Part shown: one piece after another, positions 1 through 7,735 of the stretch | Numbering within the stretch: the first letter of the stretch is position 1 | Layout of the letters: every line of letters begins with the position of its first letter | Notes under the pieces: model-generated | Databases searched by the model: none | The model's input: the letters and a program-made list of their open reading frames with translations, nothing else | Told to the model about the DNA's origin: nothing | Made by a program: the position numbers and the translations under genes | Virus record (IMG/VR): IMGVR_UViG_3300048927_000338 | Span: 1 to 39,540 of that record | Direction: 5' to 3' (one strand) | Origin: a virus | DNA length: 39,540 bases

Positions 1-113
1 CACGCTTGCGCCTGTCCGGCGATGAAGCCAAAGATGACACCACCCAGTACAAACAGATGATCCGGCAGATGATTGCCGAGCTCGAAGACGTGCTGGTTGT
101 GCTCAAGAAATAA
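1..113 (+). CDS. 3' end of a host chromosomal gene
   Basis: An open frame runs from the window edge to TAA at 111-113 (codons begin at position 3) and ends with a charged, helical tail rich in Gln, Glu and Lys. Only about 36 residues are visible and I do not recognise the protein. It lies upstream of the tRNA and outside the prophage, so it should be an ordinary host gene. No terminator is obvious between it and the tRNA. Confidence 0.55.
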   Translation, partial: RLRLSGDEAKDDTTQYKQMIRQMIAELEDVLVVLKK

Positions 114-131
114 ATTTATGCTTTTAAATAC

Positions 132-160
132 TTCCAGTTTTCAAAAGCTTGCGATATATT
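132..160 (+). promoter_or_regulatory. possible tRNA-Pro promoter
   Basis: A TATATT hexamer at 155-160 resembles a -10 box about 40 bases upstream of the tRNA. Seventeen bases further up, TTCCAG at 132-137 is a weak -35 match. The region is AT-rich compared with its surroundings. This is a pattern match only. Confidence 0.3.
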
Positions 161-202
161 CTTGAGCGTTCCTCGAGATGAGGAACAGGTAACACGCCTA
201 GT

Positions 203-279
203 CGGGGCGTAGCGCAGTCCGGTAGCGCACTAGCATGGGGTGCTAGGGGTCGAGTGTTCGAATCACTCCGTCCCGACCA
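203..279 (+). tRNA. tRNA-Pro, anticodon GGG
   Basis: A 77-base cloverleaf can be folded by eye. The acceptor arms CGGGGCG and CGTCCCG pair, the encoded CCA is at 277-279, the anticodon stem CTAGC/GCTAG encloses a 7-base loop ATGGGGT giving anticodon GGG, and the T arm contains GTTCGAATC. It reads proline codon CCC. The adjacent inward-lying integrase shows that it serves as the phage integration target, with its 3' part rebuilt by the phage end. Confidence 0.95.
245..279 (+). other. inferred attL core inside the tRNA 3' half
   Basis: The prophage starts immediately after the tRNA: integrase and excisionase genes follow within 110 bases. Integrases of this kind usually recombine within the T arm and 3' end of a tRNA and leave an intact gene. 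The exact core cannot be set because the matching attR copy lies beyond the window. The boundaries given are only the likely tRNA segment. Confidence 0.45.
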
Positions 280-319
280 TATAATTCAAAGGGTTGCGAG
301 ATTTTATCTCGAGACACTT

Positions 320-346
320 AAGCCGATCATCTAGATCGGCTTTTTT
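320..346 (+). terminator. Rho-independent terminator after tRNA-Pro
   Basis: Stem AAGCCGATC (320-328) and GATCGGCTT (334-342) with a 5-base loop is followed by a run of T residues. It ends the tRNA transcript. The sequence lies on the phage side of attL, so the terminator was probably supplied by the phage. Confidence 0.85.
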
Positions 347-352
347 GTGTCT

Positions 353-383
353 GCGCAAAACCCGCGCAAAACTGGCGCAAAAC
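353..383. repeat. three 9-bp direct repeats with 11-bp period
   Basis: GCGCAAAAC occurs at 353-361, 364-372 and 375-383, each copy starting exactly 11 bases after the last, so all three face nearly the same side of the helix. They lie between the tRNA terminator and the integrase stop codon; the last copy touches the stop. Position and phasing are what one expects of arm-type integrase or excisionase binding sites next to attL. The role is inferred. Confidence 0.7.
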
Positions 384-1498
384 TATCCGGTGATTTCGCT
401 GATATTCAGGTCCGGAATTGCCTCGGACCAGATGACTTCCTCGTGGTCACGCTGGTAGTTTTTGGTCATGACTTCGCTCGCGTGGCCAGCGATCTTCTGT
501 CCGTCCTTCCCGGCTTTCTTGTACAGGTGCAGCGACAGCGCTCGCACTTCATGGAAGCCCGGCATTTCTTCTTCCTTCCATCCTGCGTAGCAGCTCGCCG
601 CCTCTCTCGCTTCCTTGAACGCTCGCGTCAAATACCGTTCCTCAACCTTCGTCCAGTGGTCCTTGGTCTGCGCCTGTTTCTGTTTCAGGCGATCGGGCTT
701 CCGGTGCACCAGGTAGGGCGAAGCGGTGTCGTCACGGCAGCGGCTTATCACCGCTTGTAACTCGGGCGTAACCCGAAAGCGGATCCATGCCGCATCACTG
801 GCCTTCGCCGTCTTCTTCTGCACCAGATAGAGAAACCCCTCCCGAACGCCATCAAAGCGCATATCGAGAATGTCGGTGCGGCGCTGGGCGGTAATCAGGG
901 CTAGGTCGATTGCGTTCTGCAGCCAGGCTGGCGCTTTCTCCCTGATGGCTTTCAAGCCATCTACAGTGTGGCGCTTGCGCTGTTTCTTCTCGATGCGATT
1001 GATGGTACTGGCGGCGGGATTGTCCGGGCACAGGCCCTTGGCCGCCGCATGGTTGAATATGTCGATTAGCAGGGCCCGGCACTGGTTGGCCGTGCGCGGA
1101 GTGAGGGCGTCCAGCATTTCCGCAATCATGCGGATCGTGATCTGATCTACAGCCTTGCCCTCGAAATGCTTGCGAAAGCGACGGAAGTGCACGGCGTACA
1201 AAGCCAAAGTGCCCTTGGCCAACTCGCGAGGTGGCAGGACGTCGCCCTCGTATGTGTTGAGGAAGACGGCGAACGTTTCTGAGGCGTTGTTCAGCACAGC
1301 GCCGACCAGGTCAGCGCCACGCATAAACTCCAGGTTCAACTGTTTTGCAGCGTCGATCGCTTTAATGCGGTCGGTCCCGAACTGGAACCACTTCCCATCC
1401 GTGGGCCGACGGTAGCGATAGGTCGAGCGCCGCGTATCGAAGTAGAGGTTCTGCGGGAGGTTCTTGTTCGCAGTATTGCGCGGCCGAGGGACCATCAT
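383..1498 (-). CDS. int: tyrosine-recombinase phage integrase
   Basis: This 371-residue protein carries out integration and, with an excisionase, excision at the tRNA-Pro site. The catalytic set is visible: Arg206 in TAQRRTDIL, a Lys near 229, His316-x-x-Arg319, His339 in AGH and the nucleophile Tyr348. The region before about residue 180 is the arm- and core-binding part. The gene points toward the tRNA, as is normal for an integrase next to attL. Its ATG at 1498 overlaps the stop of the preceding small gene (ATGA), so the two are translationally coupled. A second ATG follows directly at 1495. Confidence 0.93.
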   Translation of the reverse strand: MMVPRPRNTANKNLPQNLYFDTRRSTYRYRRPTDGKWFQFGTDRIKAIDAAKQLNLEFMRGADLVGAVLNNASETFAVFLNTYEGDVLPPRELAKGTLALYAVHFRRFRKHFEGKAVDQITIRMIAEMLDALTPRTANQCRALLIDIFNHAAAKGLCPDNPAASTINRIEKKQRKRHTVDGLKAIREKAPAWLQNAIDLALITAQRRTDILDMRFDGVREGFLYLVQKKTAKASDAAWIRFRVTPELQAVISRCRDDTASPYLVHRKPDRLKQKQAQTKDHWTKVEERYLTRAFKEAREAASCYAGWKEEEMPGFHEVRALSLHLYKKAGKDGQKIAGHASEVMTKNYQRDHEEVIWSEAIPDLNISEITG

Positions 1499-1707
1499 GC
1501 TGCTCCTTTCAATACCATTGCCACCAGGTCATTGCCGTTCGACCGGTTGAACGCAGTCCAATCAACGTACCAGAGTTTCCCGATCTGCTCGCCGGGCACT
1601 ATGCCGTTGCGGATATGGTTGCGAATCGCCTGTGGGCATTGGGGTGTGCCGTTTTCGCCCCAGCGCCGGCGTTGAAACTCACTGATCTTGATGAGTTCTT
1701 TTTTCAT
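1495..1707 (-). CDS. excisionase-like small DNA-binding protein
   Basis: This basic protein of about 70 residues lies directly upstream of the integrase and overlaps its start by 4 bases. The start is put at ATG 1707 because GGAG sits six bases before it; an upstream in-frame ATG at 1719 has no Shine-Dalgarno. The sequence has a winged-helix look, with a QAIRNHIRNG recognition-helix-like stretch followed by PGEQIGKLWYVD, the pattern of MerR/Xis-type excisionases. It would bend attachment-site DNA to drive excision. Assignment rests on size, composition and context. Confidence 0.65.
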   Translation of the reverse strand: MKKELIKISEFQRRRWGENGTPQCPQAIRNHIRNGIVPGEQIGKLWYVDWTAFNRSNGNDLVAMVLKGAA

Positions 1708-1752
1708 TGGGTGCTCCATGCCGCGCGTGGCGGCAGAAGGTGGTGAAGGGAT

Positions 1753-2871
1753 TTATGCGGCTGGCGCTGAGTCGCGAAACACGTCCATCTGCGCTGCGCC
1801 GTCGAGCCAGGCCGCCGCGATCCGGCGTTCAGCCATGGCGGCATAGTCAGGGTTGAGTTCACAGAGGACCGACTTGCGTCCCTCCTGCATGGCGACCACC
1901 GCCGTGGTGCCAGCACCGCCGAACGGGTCGAGAACAACGCCCCCGCGTGGGGAGCCGGCGAGGACGCATGGTCTGATCAGGTTGGGCGGAAATGTTGCGA
2001 AGTGGGCGCCTTTAAAGCTATGTGTGGCCACAGTCCAAACGCTGCGTTTGTTTCGCTCGGTTGGCATGATCGCCAGTGCAGAGTCCATTGAGTCGTTGTC
2101 CTTCACTCTGCCGCGCTGGCGCTCGTCGGCGTCCGTGCCATGGCCCCAGCCGACTCCGTTCGTCTTCCTGGCCACTGCTTTCATGTTGCCGTTACTCTTG
2201 GCGCCGCCGGCGGCCCGCTCGCTACCAATCTGCGCCTGGACGTCCTGGGATAGGCGGGCATGTGTATTCGGGGAGCAAGGTTCTAGGATCGCCTGCTGGT
2301 CGAAGAAGTACTTCTTCGATTTGCTCAGCAGAAAGATGTACTCGTGCGACTTCGTGCAGCGGTCCCGGACGCTTTCAGGCATTGGGTTTGGTTTGTTCCA
2401 GACGATGTCTTGCCGGAGATACCAGCCGTCATCCTGCAGGGCGAACGCCAGACGCCAGGGCATGCCCATGAGGTCTTTCGATTTCATCCCCATTTCGCGG
2501 CCTCGCACGCCGGTACCGGATTGGAAACGCGGGTGTTCGTTGATTCGGCGGGCGGAGGCGACGCTGCGCCCAGACATCTGACCATCACCTTGAGGCCTGC
2601 CCTGGGCGCCCCAGCTACCGGCGTAGCTATCACCCATGTTTACCCAAGCAGTTCCATCATTCCGGAGTACTCGGCGCACCTCGCGGAACACTTCGACCAG
2701 GCGGGCGACGAGCTCGCCCGGCGTTTCTTCCAGGCCGATCTGTCCGTCGACTCCGTAATCGCGGAGCCCGAAGTAGGGCGGGGAGGTGACGCAAGTGTGA
2801 ATTGACTGGTCCGGTAGCGTCCGCATCATGTCGATGCAGTCGCCGACCAGTATGCGGTGCTGTTTTGTCAT
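1753..2871 (-). CDS. site-specific DNA amino-methyltransferase, beta class
   Basis: This 372-residue enzyme should transfer a methyl group from S-adenosylmethionine to the exocyclic amino group of adenine or cytosine. TSPPY (residues 29-33, catalytic motif IV) comes before DPFGGAGTT (315-323, AdoMet-binding motif I), the order of beta-class enzymes; TSPPY is commonest in N4-cytosine methylases. The variable middle would hold the target-recognition domain. Start chosen at ATG 2871, with AAGGGG upstream, rather than the GTG one codon earlier. No partner endonuclease is adjacent, so it is probably an orphan methylase that protects phage DNA from host restriction. Confidence 0.88.
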   Translation of the reverse strand: MTKQHRILVGDCIDMMRTLPDQSIHTCVTSPPYFGLRDYGVDGQIGLEETPGELVARLVEVFREVRRVLRNDGTAWVNMGDSYAGSWGAQGRPQGDGQMSGRSVASARRINEHPRFQSGTGVRGREMGMKSKDLMGMPWRLAFALQDDGWYLRQDIVWNKPNPMPESVRDRCTKSHEYIFLLSKSKKYFFDQQAILEPCSPNTHARLSQDVQAQIGSERAAGGAKSNGNMKAVARKTNGVGWGHGTDADERQRGRVKDNDSMDSALAIMPTERNKRSVWTVATHSFKGAHFATFPPNLIRPCVLAGSPRGGVVLDPFGGAGTTAVVAMQEGRKSVLCELNPDYAAMAERRIAAAWLDGAAQMDVFRDSAPAA

Positions 2872-2924
2872 CACCGCGGCCCCTTGTAGCAGTACACGTA
2901 GGCGAACCAGGCGAGGGCGATCAT
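2871..2924 (-). CDS. 17-residue hydrophobic micro-ORF coupling two genes
   Basis: A tiny frame, MIALAWFAYVYCYKGPR, fills the gap between the cupin-like gene and the methyltransferase exactly. Its ATG (2922-2924) overlaps the upstream stop as ATGA, and its TGA (2871-2873) overlaps the methyltransferase ATG as TGATG. The Shine-Dalgarno of the methyltransferase lies inside it. It may be a real small membrane peptide or only a bridge that carries ribosomes across the gap. The junctions suggest it is translated; function is unknown. Confidence 0.45.
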   Translation of the reverse strand: MIALAWFAYVYCYKGPR

Positions 2925-3502
2925 GGCGTCACCTGTTGGCTAAGCAGCACATCGCTGACGACTTCCCAGAGCTCGGCCGACGACCACTGGAAGCGATCGA
3001 AGTCACCATCGGGCTCAATTCCTATAGCGCAGCTTGATTGCGCACCGATTTTGCCTTCCCATCCCTTCTTCATGATGGTCGCCACCTTGCCGTCACCGCC
3101 TGGCTCGGTGCGGTGAAAGTCATAGGCCTTCATTCGGTAGGTCGATCCGGCCTGAATAACCCTGCGATGCGCTTGGCGCATGTCTACGCGACCGTTCGGA
3201 ACCCATGGCCGTCCGCCGCGAGCGGAGCGGGCGCCTTCGTGCAGATACAGTTCGTGAGTTTCCCGAATGAACGCAGCGGAGGTCGGCGGCAGGTCTGCGA
3301 ATTCAATGTTGATCTGTTCGCCGACCAAGATCATTGAGTCAAAGTCGAAGCGGTGGTTGTGGATTGCCGAGTGCTCGAAGCAGGTGCGGCGCGGCAGCTC
3401 CGGGTGCCAGACGTGCAGGCGCTGATTACCCTGGAGTTGAACCTGCACAAAGCCCAGGCCGTGCAGGGTGATTTTGTCGGTCATAACGTCGTCGATGATC
3501 AC
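2921..3502 (-). CDS. cupin-like phage protein, function unknown
   Basis: About 193 residues. The start is put at GTG 3502: it overlaps the upstream stop as GTGA and has an excellent GGAGGT seven bases before it. The protein has a double-stranded beta-helix look: an early HNHRFDFDS segment, a middle ELYLHEGARS stretch and a later YDFHRTEPGGD segment give spaced His and Asp/Glu residues like cupin metal ligands. I know of no proven role for such proteins in phages; a small-molecule or metal-binding enzyme is possible. It is in the same leftward operon as the methyltransferase. Confidence 0.6.
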   Translation of the reverse strand: MIIDDVMTDKITLHGLGFVQVQLQGNQRLHVWHPELPRRTCFEHSAIHNHRFDFDSMILVGEQINIEFADLPPTSAAFIRETHELYLHEGARSARGGRPWVPNGRVDMRQAHRRVIQAGSTYRMKAYDFHRTEPGGDGKVATIMKKGWEGKIGAQSSCAIGIEPDGDFDRFQWSSAELWEVVSDVLLSQQVTP

Positions 3503-3789
3503 GCTGCTACCTCCTTCTTCATCCATTCCTTGTAGTCACCGGCGTACTCCCAGCAATACGTCGCCGGCCATGCGCCGCGGGTCCCTGGCTCGACGAAGTG
3601 ATACCAAGAGCCGCCCGGACGCGGTGTTGTCTTGCACCAGACATGCTCGGCGCCGCCCAGGAACCAGCCCGGGTACTGCTTCACGGCCTCGGTCATGAAC
3701 TCGGTCAGGTCGTGGTGGCCTTTGCTCATGACGATGTAGGTATCAGAGCCGACGCTTTCGACCTCGAGTGGGTACTTTTCTTCAGGCAT
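3499..3789 (-). CDS. hypothetical phage protein, 96 residues
   Basis: Start set at ATG 3789, preceded by AAGGA, instead of the longer frame beginning with TTG at 3849. The protein is acidic and rich in aromatics (PGGSWYHF, YCWEYAGDYKEW), with a central helix around HHDLTEFMTEAV. I see no known motif, signal peptide or membrane segment. It overlaps the cupin-like gene by 4 bases and is the first gene of this leftward group, reading away from the accessory gene on the other strand. Confidence 0.6.
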   Translation of the reverse strand: MPEEKYPLEVESVGSDTYIVMSKGHHDLTEFMTEAVKQYPGWFLGGAEHVWCKTTPRPGGSWYHFVEPGTRGAWPATYCWEYAGDYKEWMKKEVAA

Positions 3790-3908
3790 GACTTCGTCCT
3801 TGCCGCTATAGCGGCTGACTTTGAGGGTAGAGGGGGGGCTGGCGTTCAAGCCTTTGCTTAGTTTTCTTTGCTAAAGTGTTGCCACAAAATTTCACAAGGA
3901 AGAATTCG

Positions 3909-4604
3909 TTGAACCGCTTACGAACGTACTGGGTTGATCAAGCGAAATGGTGGTGCAGTCGAAGCTTGGAATGGTGGGCTGCGCATCTGACTGCTCTGTA
4001 TGTAGGCGGCGCGATTACCATCATGGGTGCAAGATTCGATGAGCTAAGAGTCTTGAAGCTTAATGAAATTGGAGATCTTGCTGCGGGCGTGTTCGGGCCA
4101 GTAGCATTTTTGTGGTTAGTACTCGGTTACATACAACAAGGGCGGGAGCTGAAGCTAAGTTCCGAAGCGTTGCGCCTGCAGGCGGAGGAATTGAGACGCT
4201 CAGTTGAACAACAATGTGAAATGGTTGCGGCTCAAAAAACCAGCCTCCTAAATTACGAAAGGACGCTAGAGCCTCTCTTGCATCTAACCGTTAGTGACAA
4301 TGGATGGGGCGAGGGAGGGTTCTATGTCAGCCTGAATGTGAGTAACACTGGCGATTACTGTGAGTCAGTAGTCATAAAGTTATTTGCGACCGATTATAAT
4401 GAAATAAACGCTGATCCACTCATAACCGGAGCCTCTTGTTCTGTAAGATTTGACGGTCTTCATGATTGGGAGGATTTTGAAGTTGTGGTTGAGTACAAAA
4501 CAAGAAGTGGCGCGTCCAACTCGCAAAAATTTAGTGCTGTTAGTTATCATGAGGAGGGTTATGGTTATAACTATTTCGTGAGAAAGCATCCTTTTCTAAA
4601 TTGA
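3909..4604 (+). CDS. two-TM coiled-coil membrane protein, accessory gene
   Basis: About 231 residues from TTG 3909, chosen because AAGGAAG lies six bases upstream; a GTG at 3876 has no such site. Two membrane segments (about 23-41 and 56-76) are followed by a heptad-like helix (about 78-118) and a soluble, probably beta-rich, C-terminal domain. The gene is AT-richer than its neighbours, lies on the opposite strand, and is flanked by its own short intergenic spaces, marks of a recently acquired moron. Its architecture fits superinfection exclusion or another membrane-based defence function, but no motif proves this. Confidence 0.7.
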   Translation: MNRLRTYWVDQAKWWCSRSLEWWAAHLTALYVGGAITIMGARFDELRVLKLNEIGDLAAGVFGPVAFLWLVLGYIQQGRELKLSSEALRLQAEELRRSVEQQCEMVAAQKTSLLNYERTLEPLLHLTVSDNGWGEGGFYVSLNVSNTGDYCESVVIKLFATDYNEINADPLITGASCSVRFDGLHDWEDFEVVVEYKTRSGASNSQKFSAVSYHEEGYGYNYFVRKHPFLN

Positions 4605-4622
4605 TCTTTAGAATTGACTTAC

Positions 4623-6428
4623 TTAAGCTGCTAAACGTTTGTAAAGGTCGATGATGTCGGCGGCATTGGCGCCGACCAACGCTTCGGCTTCGTCCGGACA
4701 GACACTGTTGCCGATCAGTCGGACCTGGTCTGTTTTATTTATTTCACGCCACTCTTCGGCACCAGTTACCGGGTCGACGAACAGGCCTCGGTCGATAATG
4801 TAGTCCTTGTCGAAGCCTTGGGCGGCCTTTAACTCAGGCGGCTGCAGCATGCGCAGGGTGATGTCGACCAACACATAACCGCCGACCATGACCAGGTCCG
4901 CCGGGTCTTTGAAGTGTTCCGGCAGATGTTCGTGCATAAAGGCGGCGCAGCGGCGCGCTCCTTCCAGCTGCTCGGACGTCAGGGTGTCCGGCACCTGCAC
5001 AACTTCGACCAGCGCGACTCGATCTTTCGTCGGCAGGGTATGCATCGGCTCGGTGAGCGATATGCCGTCCTTCTCGTTTCCGTAATACTTCACCAGGTAG
5101 GCGTTCACCAGTCGCTGGTTGGCGCCTGATTGGCAGATGGTTGAGATGGGATCGTAGGCCGAACGGCCGTCACCTTTGTAATACCCGCCATTAGCCTGTT
5201 CGAAGAATGCGGCCGATACCGCGTGATGCCCGGTACTGGTGGCGACCACGCCGAGCGGGCCCGCTACGTCGGCGCCGACCGAACCCTTCCGCAATGTCAC
5301 CATGTTGGCTGCGGCCATCGCAAAGTGCCCACCCTTTACCTGTGCCACTTGAGTTCGCAACGGCTCCTGCACGTCGAAGTTGCGCTGCGACGATCCATTG
5401 GCGCACTCGGTGAGGAACGGCGCCGCTACTGGCTGCACCAATGCGTGATGCGTGCCTCCGGCGCTGATGGTCGACAGCGCTTCGTCGACGCCGTGAGTGC
5501 TGGTGTGCGCCTCAGATGTGCCGCGCATTGGGACAATGAATGGCTTCGCGCTGGTCAGCACGTGTCGCCAGCAACCCTTGGCCACGCGGCGCATGGTGTT
5601 CAGGGCCATCGGCTTGTCCCGGAAGATCGTGCGGCCCAGATTGCTCCAGTCGATGCACTCGGCCGCGGTTCGCCAAGGTTGCTGCTTCGCCGTCGGCACC
5701 TTGTGGCGCTTTGGCGATGGCCAGACTATCGGCTTGCCGTCGCTTCGGGCCACCAGGTACAGGCGCTTGCGGATGGTCGGGGTGCCAGCGTTGGCTGCGA
5801 TGCGCTCGCGCCATTCGACGTTGTAGCCGAGCCCGCGCACCAGCGCTTCCACCGGAACGAAACCGCCAATTGATTCGAGGATATCCGGCATGTCGGGGTG
5901 ATCGGCTGCCAGGCCGGTGCTGAGTGCGGCGATAAACGACTTGAAAGTGCGGCCGCGCTCGGCCTTGATCGGTTGGCCGTCTTCGTCGATAGGGCCCCAG
6001 TCGCAGAACTCTTCGACGTTCTCCAGGAACATCAGGCGAGGCCGGGTGGCGTGCGCCCAGCGAACCACCACCCAGGCGAGCCCGCGAACCCCGCGGTCAC
6101 GCGGTGCGCCGCCCTTGGCCTTGCTGTGATGTCGGCAATCAGGTGAGGCCCAGAGAATGCCAACCGGCTGGCCGCCAGTGGCATGGACCGGATCCACCTC
6201 AAACACGTCCGCAACATAGTGCGCCGTCTGCGGGTGGTTAGCGCGGTGAACGGCCAGGGCGATAGGGTTGTGGTTTACCGCGACATCCGGCTCCCGGTAC
6301 GCCCGGGCTATCCCAGTGCTGGCACCGCCGCCACCGGCGAACAGATCTACCACCAGCTCCTTTTCGAATGGCAAGCCCATACTTGGCTGGCGGTTGATGA
6401 ACTGGGGCAATTTCTGTTCTGCGGACAT
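4623..6428 (-). CDS. DNA cytosine-C5 methyltransferase
   Basis: This 601-residue enzyme should methylate carbon 5 of cytosine. Motif I DLFAGGGGASTG (28-39) binds AdoMet. Motif IV is SPDC (95-98), with Cys98 as the nucleophile in place of the usual PPC; ENV (136-138) is motif VI; RKRLYLVA corresponds to motif VIII and RLIGNSVCP near the C-terminus to motif X. The long middle part should hold target recognition. ATG 6428 has GAGG upstream. It is longer than most bacterial C5 methylases and belongs to a type I associate with phages. Likely role: protecting phage DNA from restriction. Confidence 0.9.
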   Translation of the reverse strand: MSAEQKLPQFINRQPSMGLPFEKELVVDLFAGGGGASTGIARAYREPDVAVNHNPIALAVHRANHPQTAHYVADVFEVDPVHATGGQPVGILWASPDCRHHSKAKGGAPRDRGVRGLAWVVVRWAHATRPRLMFLENVEEFCDWGPIDEDGQPIKAERGRTFKSFIAALSTGLAADHPDMPDILESIGGFVPVEALVRGLGYNVEWRERIAANAGTPTIRKRLYLVARSDGKPIVWPSPKRHKVPTAKQQPWRTAAECIDWSNLGRTIFRDKPMALNTMRRVAKGCWRHVLTSAKPFIVPMRGTSEAHTSTHGVDEALSTISAGGTHHALVQPVAAPFLTECANGSSQRNFDVQEPLRTQVAQVKGGHFAMAAANMVTLRKGSVGADVAGPLGVVATSTGHHAVSAAFFEQANGGYYKGDGRSAYDPISTICQSGANQRLVNAYLVKYYGNEKDGISLTEPMHTLPTKDRVALVEVVQVPDTLTSEQLEGARRCAAFMHEHLPEHFKDPADLVMVGGYVLVDITLRMLQPPELKAAQGFDKDYIIDRGLFVDPVTGAEEWREINKTDQVRLIGNSVCPDEAEALVGANAADIIDLYKRLAA

Positions 6429-6489
6429 AGGGGATCCTCGCAGGGTATATTGTGGAGTTCAGGAGCAATTCAGCGAATCAGGGGCAAAT

Positions 6490-7341
6490 ATGAAAAGAGG
6501 AATCGTGATTCCAGGAGCGCAATTCGAGGCTGAGCCTGGACGACTTCAAATGAAAAGCACTGGGGTGAAAGCTAGCGACCTTAGATTCTGTTTGTTTTAT
6601 TTTGATCTGATTGAACGGCCGACGAATAATGTTATTCATATAGCGCCTTCTATCGATGAAAGCTTTTTGCGTGAATGTAAAGTTTTAACTAATACCGAAA
6701 TTCTTTATACGCAAATGAATGACGTCGGTGGGCTTATGCTTGACTGTCATTCAAAGGCTTACGAACAAAAAATGAAGAATAAGGGTGAGCACTGGTCACG
6801 CGGTTTTAGTGGCACTAACTGGATCCCCGTGAATGAGCCTGATGCGAATTCAAACTTGATCGAGATGTCTCTTTACGACTCACTTCCTTGTCCATCTGAT
6901 GATGTCCCGTTAGCAGATATCCTTGAATTCAAGCTGAGGCGTCAGGACGAGCTAGAAGCTTTACGAGCAAGGTTGGACGAGACATATGAGGGGATTGCGG
7001 TTGCATCGGATGTTCCGCGGGCAATGTCAGCTGCACTGACAAGACTTTCACAAGCAATAAATGAACTCAATGTAGTAGTTGATGAAAGTTTTACGTCACG
7101 ATTGATATCTGGATTCAAAGTTCAAATAGATCCGATGGCTATTGGCGGTTTTGCTTCAGCCGGCGCGTTGACTGCTGCTGGGTTCGGAATTCCAATGGAG
7201 CTTGGCCTAATTGCCGGTGCTGCGGTATCTACGATAAAATTTGAATATTCATCTGCTACCAAAAATACGACAACTCCGGAACACTTAAAGGATTTTGCTT
7301 ATCTTTACAAACTAGGCTCTCACTTAAAGGTTCGTAAGTGA
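6490..7341 (+). CDS. unrecognised accessory protein divergent from C5 methylase
   Basis: About 283 residues from ATG 6490 (AGGGG upstream); the open frame continues upstream only through the methylase gene. The N-terminal MKRGIVIPGAQFE block and later NNVIHIAP recall, from memory, the DUF6236 type, which I cannot confirm. A helical charged stretch (about 143-205) precedes a Gly/Ala-rich hydrophobic segment (about 216-249) that could enter a membrane or act as a hairpin. The gene is clearly AT-richer than its neighbours, has its own promoter space of 61 bases shared with the methylase, and runs against the operon. Abortive infection or another accessory role is possible; function unknown. Confidence 0.7.
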   Translation: MKRGIVIPGAQFEAEPGRLQMKSTGVKASDLRFCLFYFDLIERPTNNVIHIAPSIDESFLRECKVLTNTEILYTQMNDVGGLMLDCHSKAYEQKMKNKGEHWSRGFSGTNWIPVNEPDANSNLIEMSLYDSLPCPSDDVPLADILEFKLRRQDELEALRARLDETYEGIAVASDVPRAMSAALTRLSQAINELNVVVDESFTSRLISGFKVQIDPMAIGGFASAGALTAAGFGIPMELGLIAGAAVSTIKFEYSSATKNTTTPEHLKDFAYLYKLGSHLKVRK

Positions 7342-7351
7342 GTGGTGACAA

Positions 7352-7654
7352 CTAAGTAGCTGTTTTCGAAAATGCCTCAAGCTGTCGCGACTGCTTTTCA
7401 GTTATAACGATTTCAGGTCGCGACATGGCGGCGTAGTGTTCGGACTCTTCCGCCGGCGCGGCGGCGAGGTTGATCAGGAATGTCGACACCGTCTCCTGCC
7501 ATTCCTCGAAGTCGTGGCGGTCGCCCAGCACCTGCAGTGCATCAGCAAGTGCCTTCGACACAATCAGCGTTCGCTTCTCGGCACCGATCCGGTCGAGCAG
7601 AGCTTTCTCCTTGGCGCGCTTGTCCCTCTGAATATCCGCGTTGCTCTTGGCCAT
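7352..7654 (-). CDS. hypothetical phage protein, 100 residues
   Basis: Start placed at ATG 7654 (MAKSNADIQR); a TTG five codons earlier is an alternative. The N-terminal third is strongly basic and helical (RDKRAKEKALLDRIGAEKR), and the rest is mixed acidic. This looks like the small DNA- or RNA-associated proteins common in Pseudomonas prophages, but I know of no assigned function. Its stop lies 10 bases from the convergent stop of the accessory gene on the plus strand. Confidence 0.6.
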   Translation of the reverse strand: MAKSNADIQRDKRAKEKALLDRIGAEKRTLIVSKALADALQVLGDRHDFEEWQETVSTFLINLAAAPAEESEHYAAMSRPEIVITEKQSRQLEAFSKTAT

Positions 7655-7735
7655 GGCCTGTCTCTTCAATTCCGTGGGCTGGTAGATCCAGCCATGCCTG
7701 TCGTCGGCGCTGGCGCACCTGGTTGTTGATTCGTC

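Noticed and set aside
5223-5873. 216-codon plus-strand frame inside the C5 methyltransferase gene
   Set aside because: The methyltransferase motifs on the other strand leave no doubt about which strand codes; this is a shadow.
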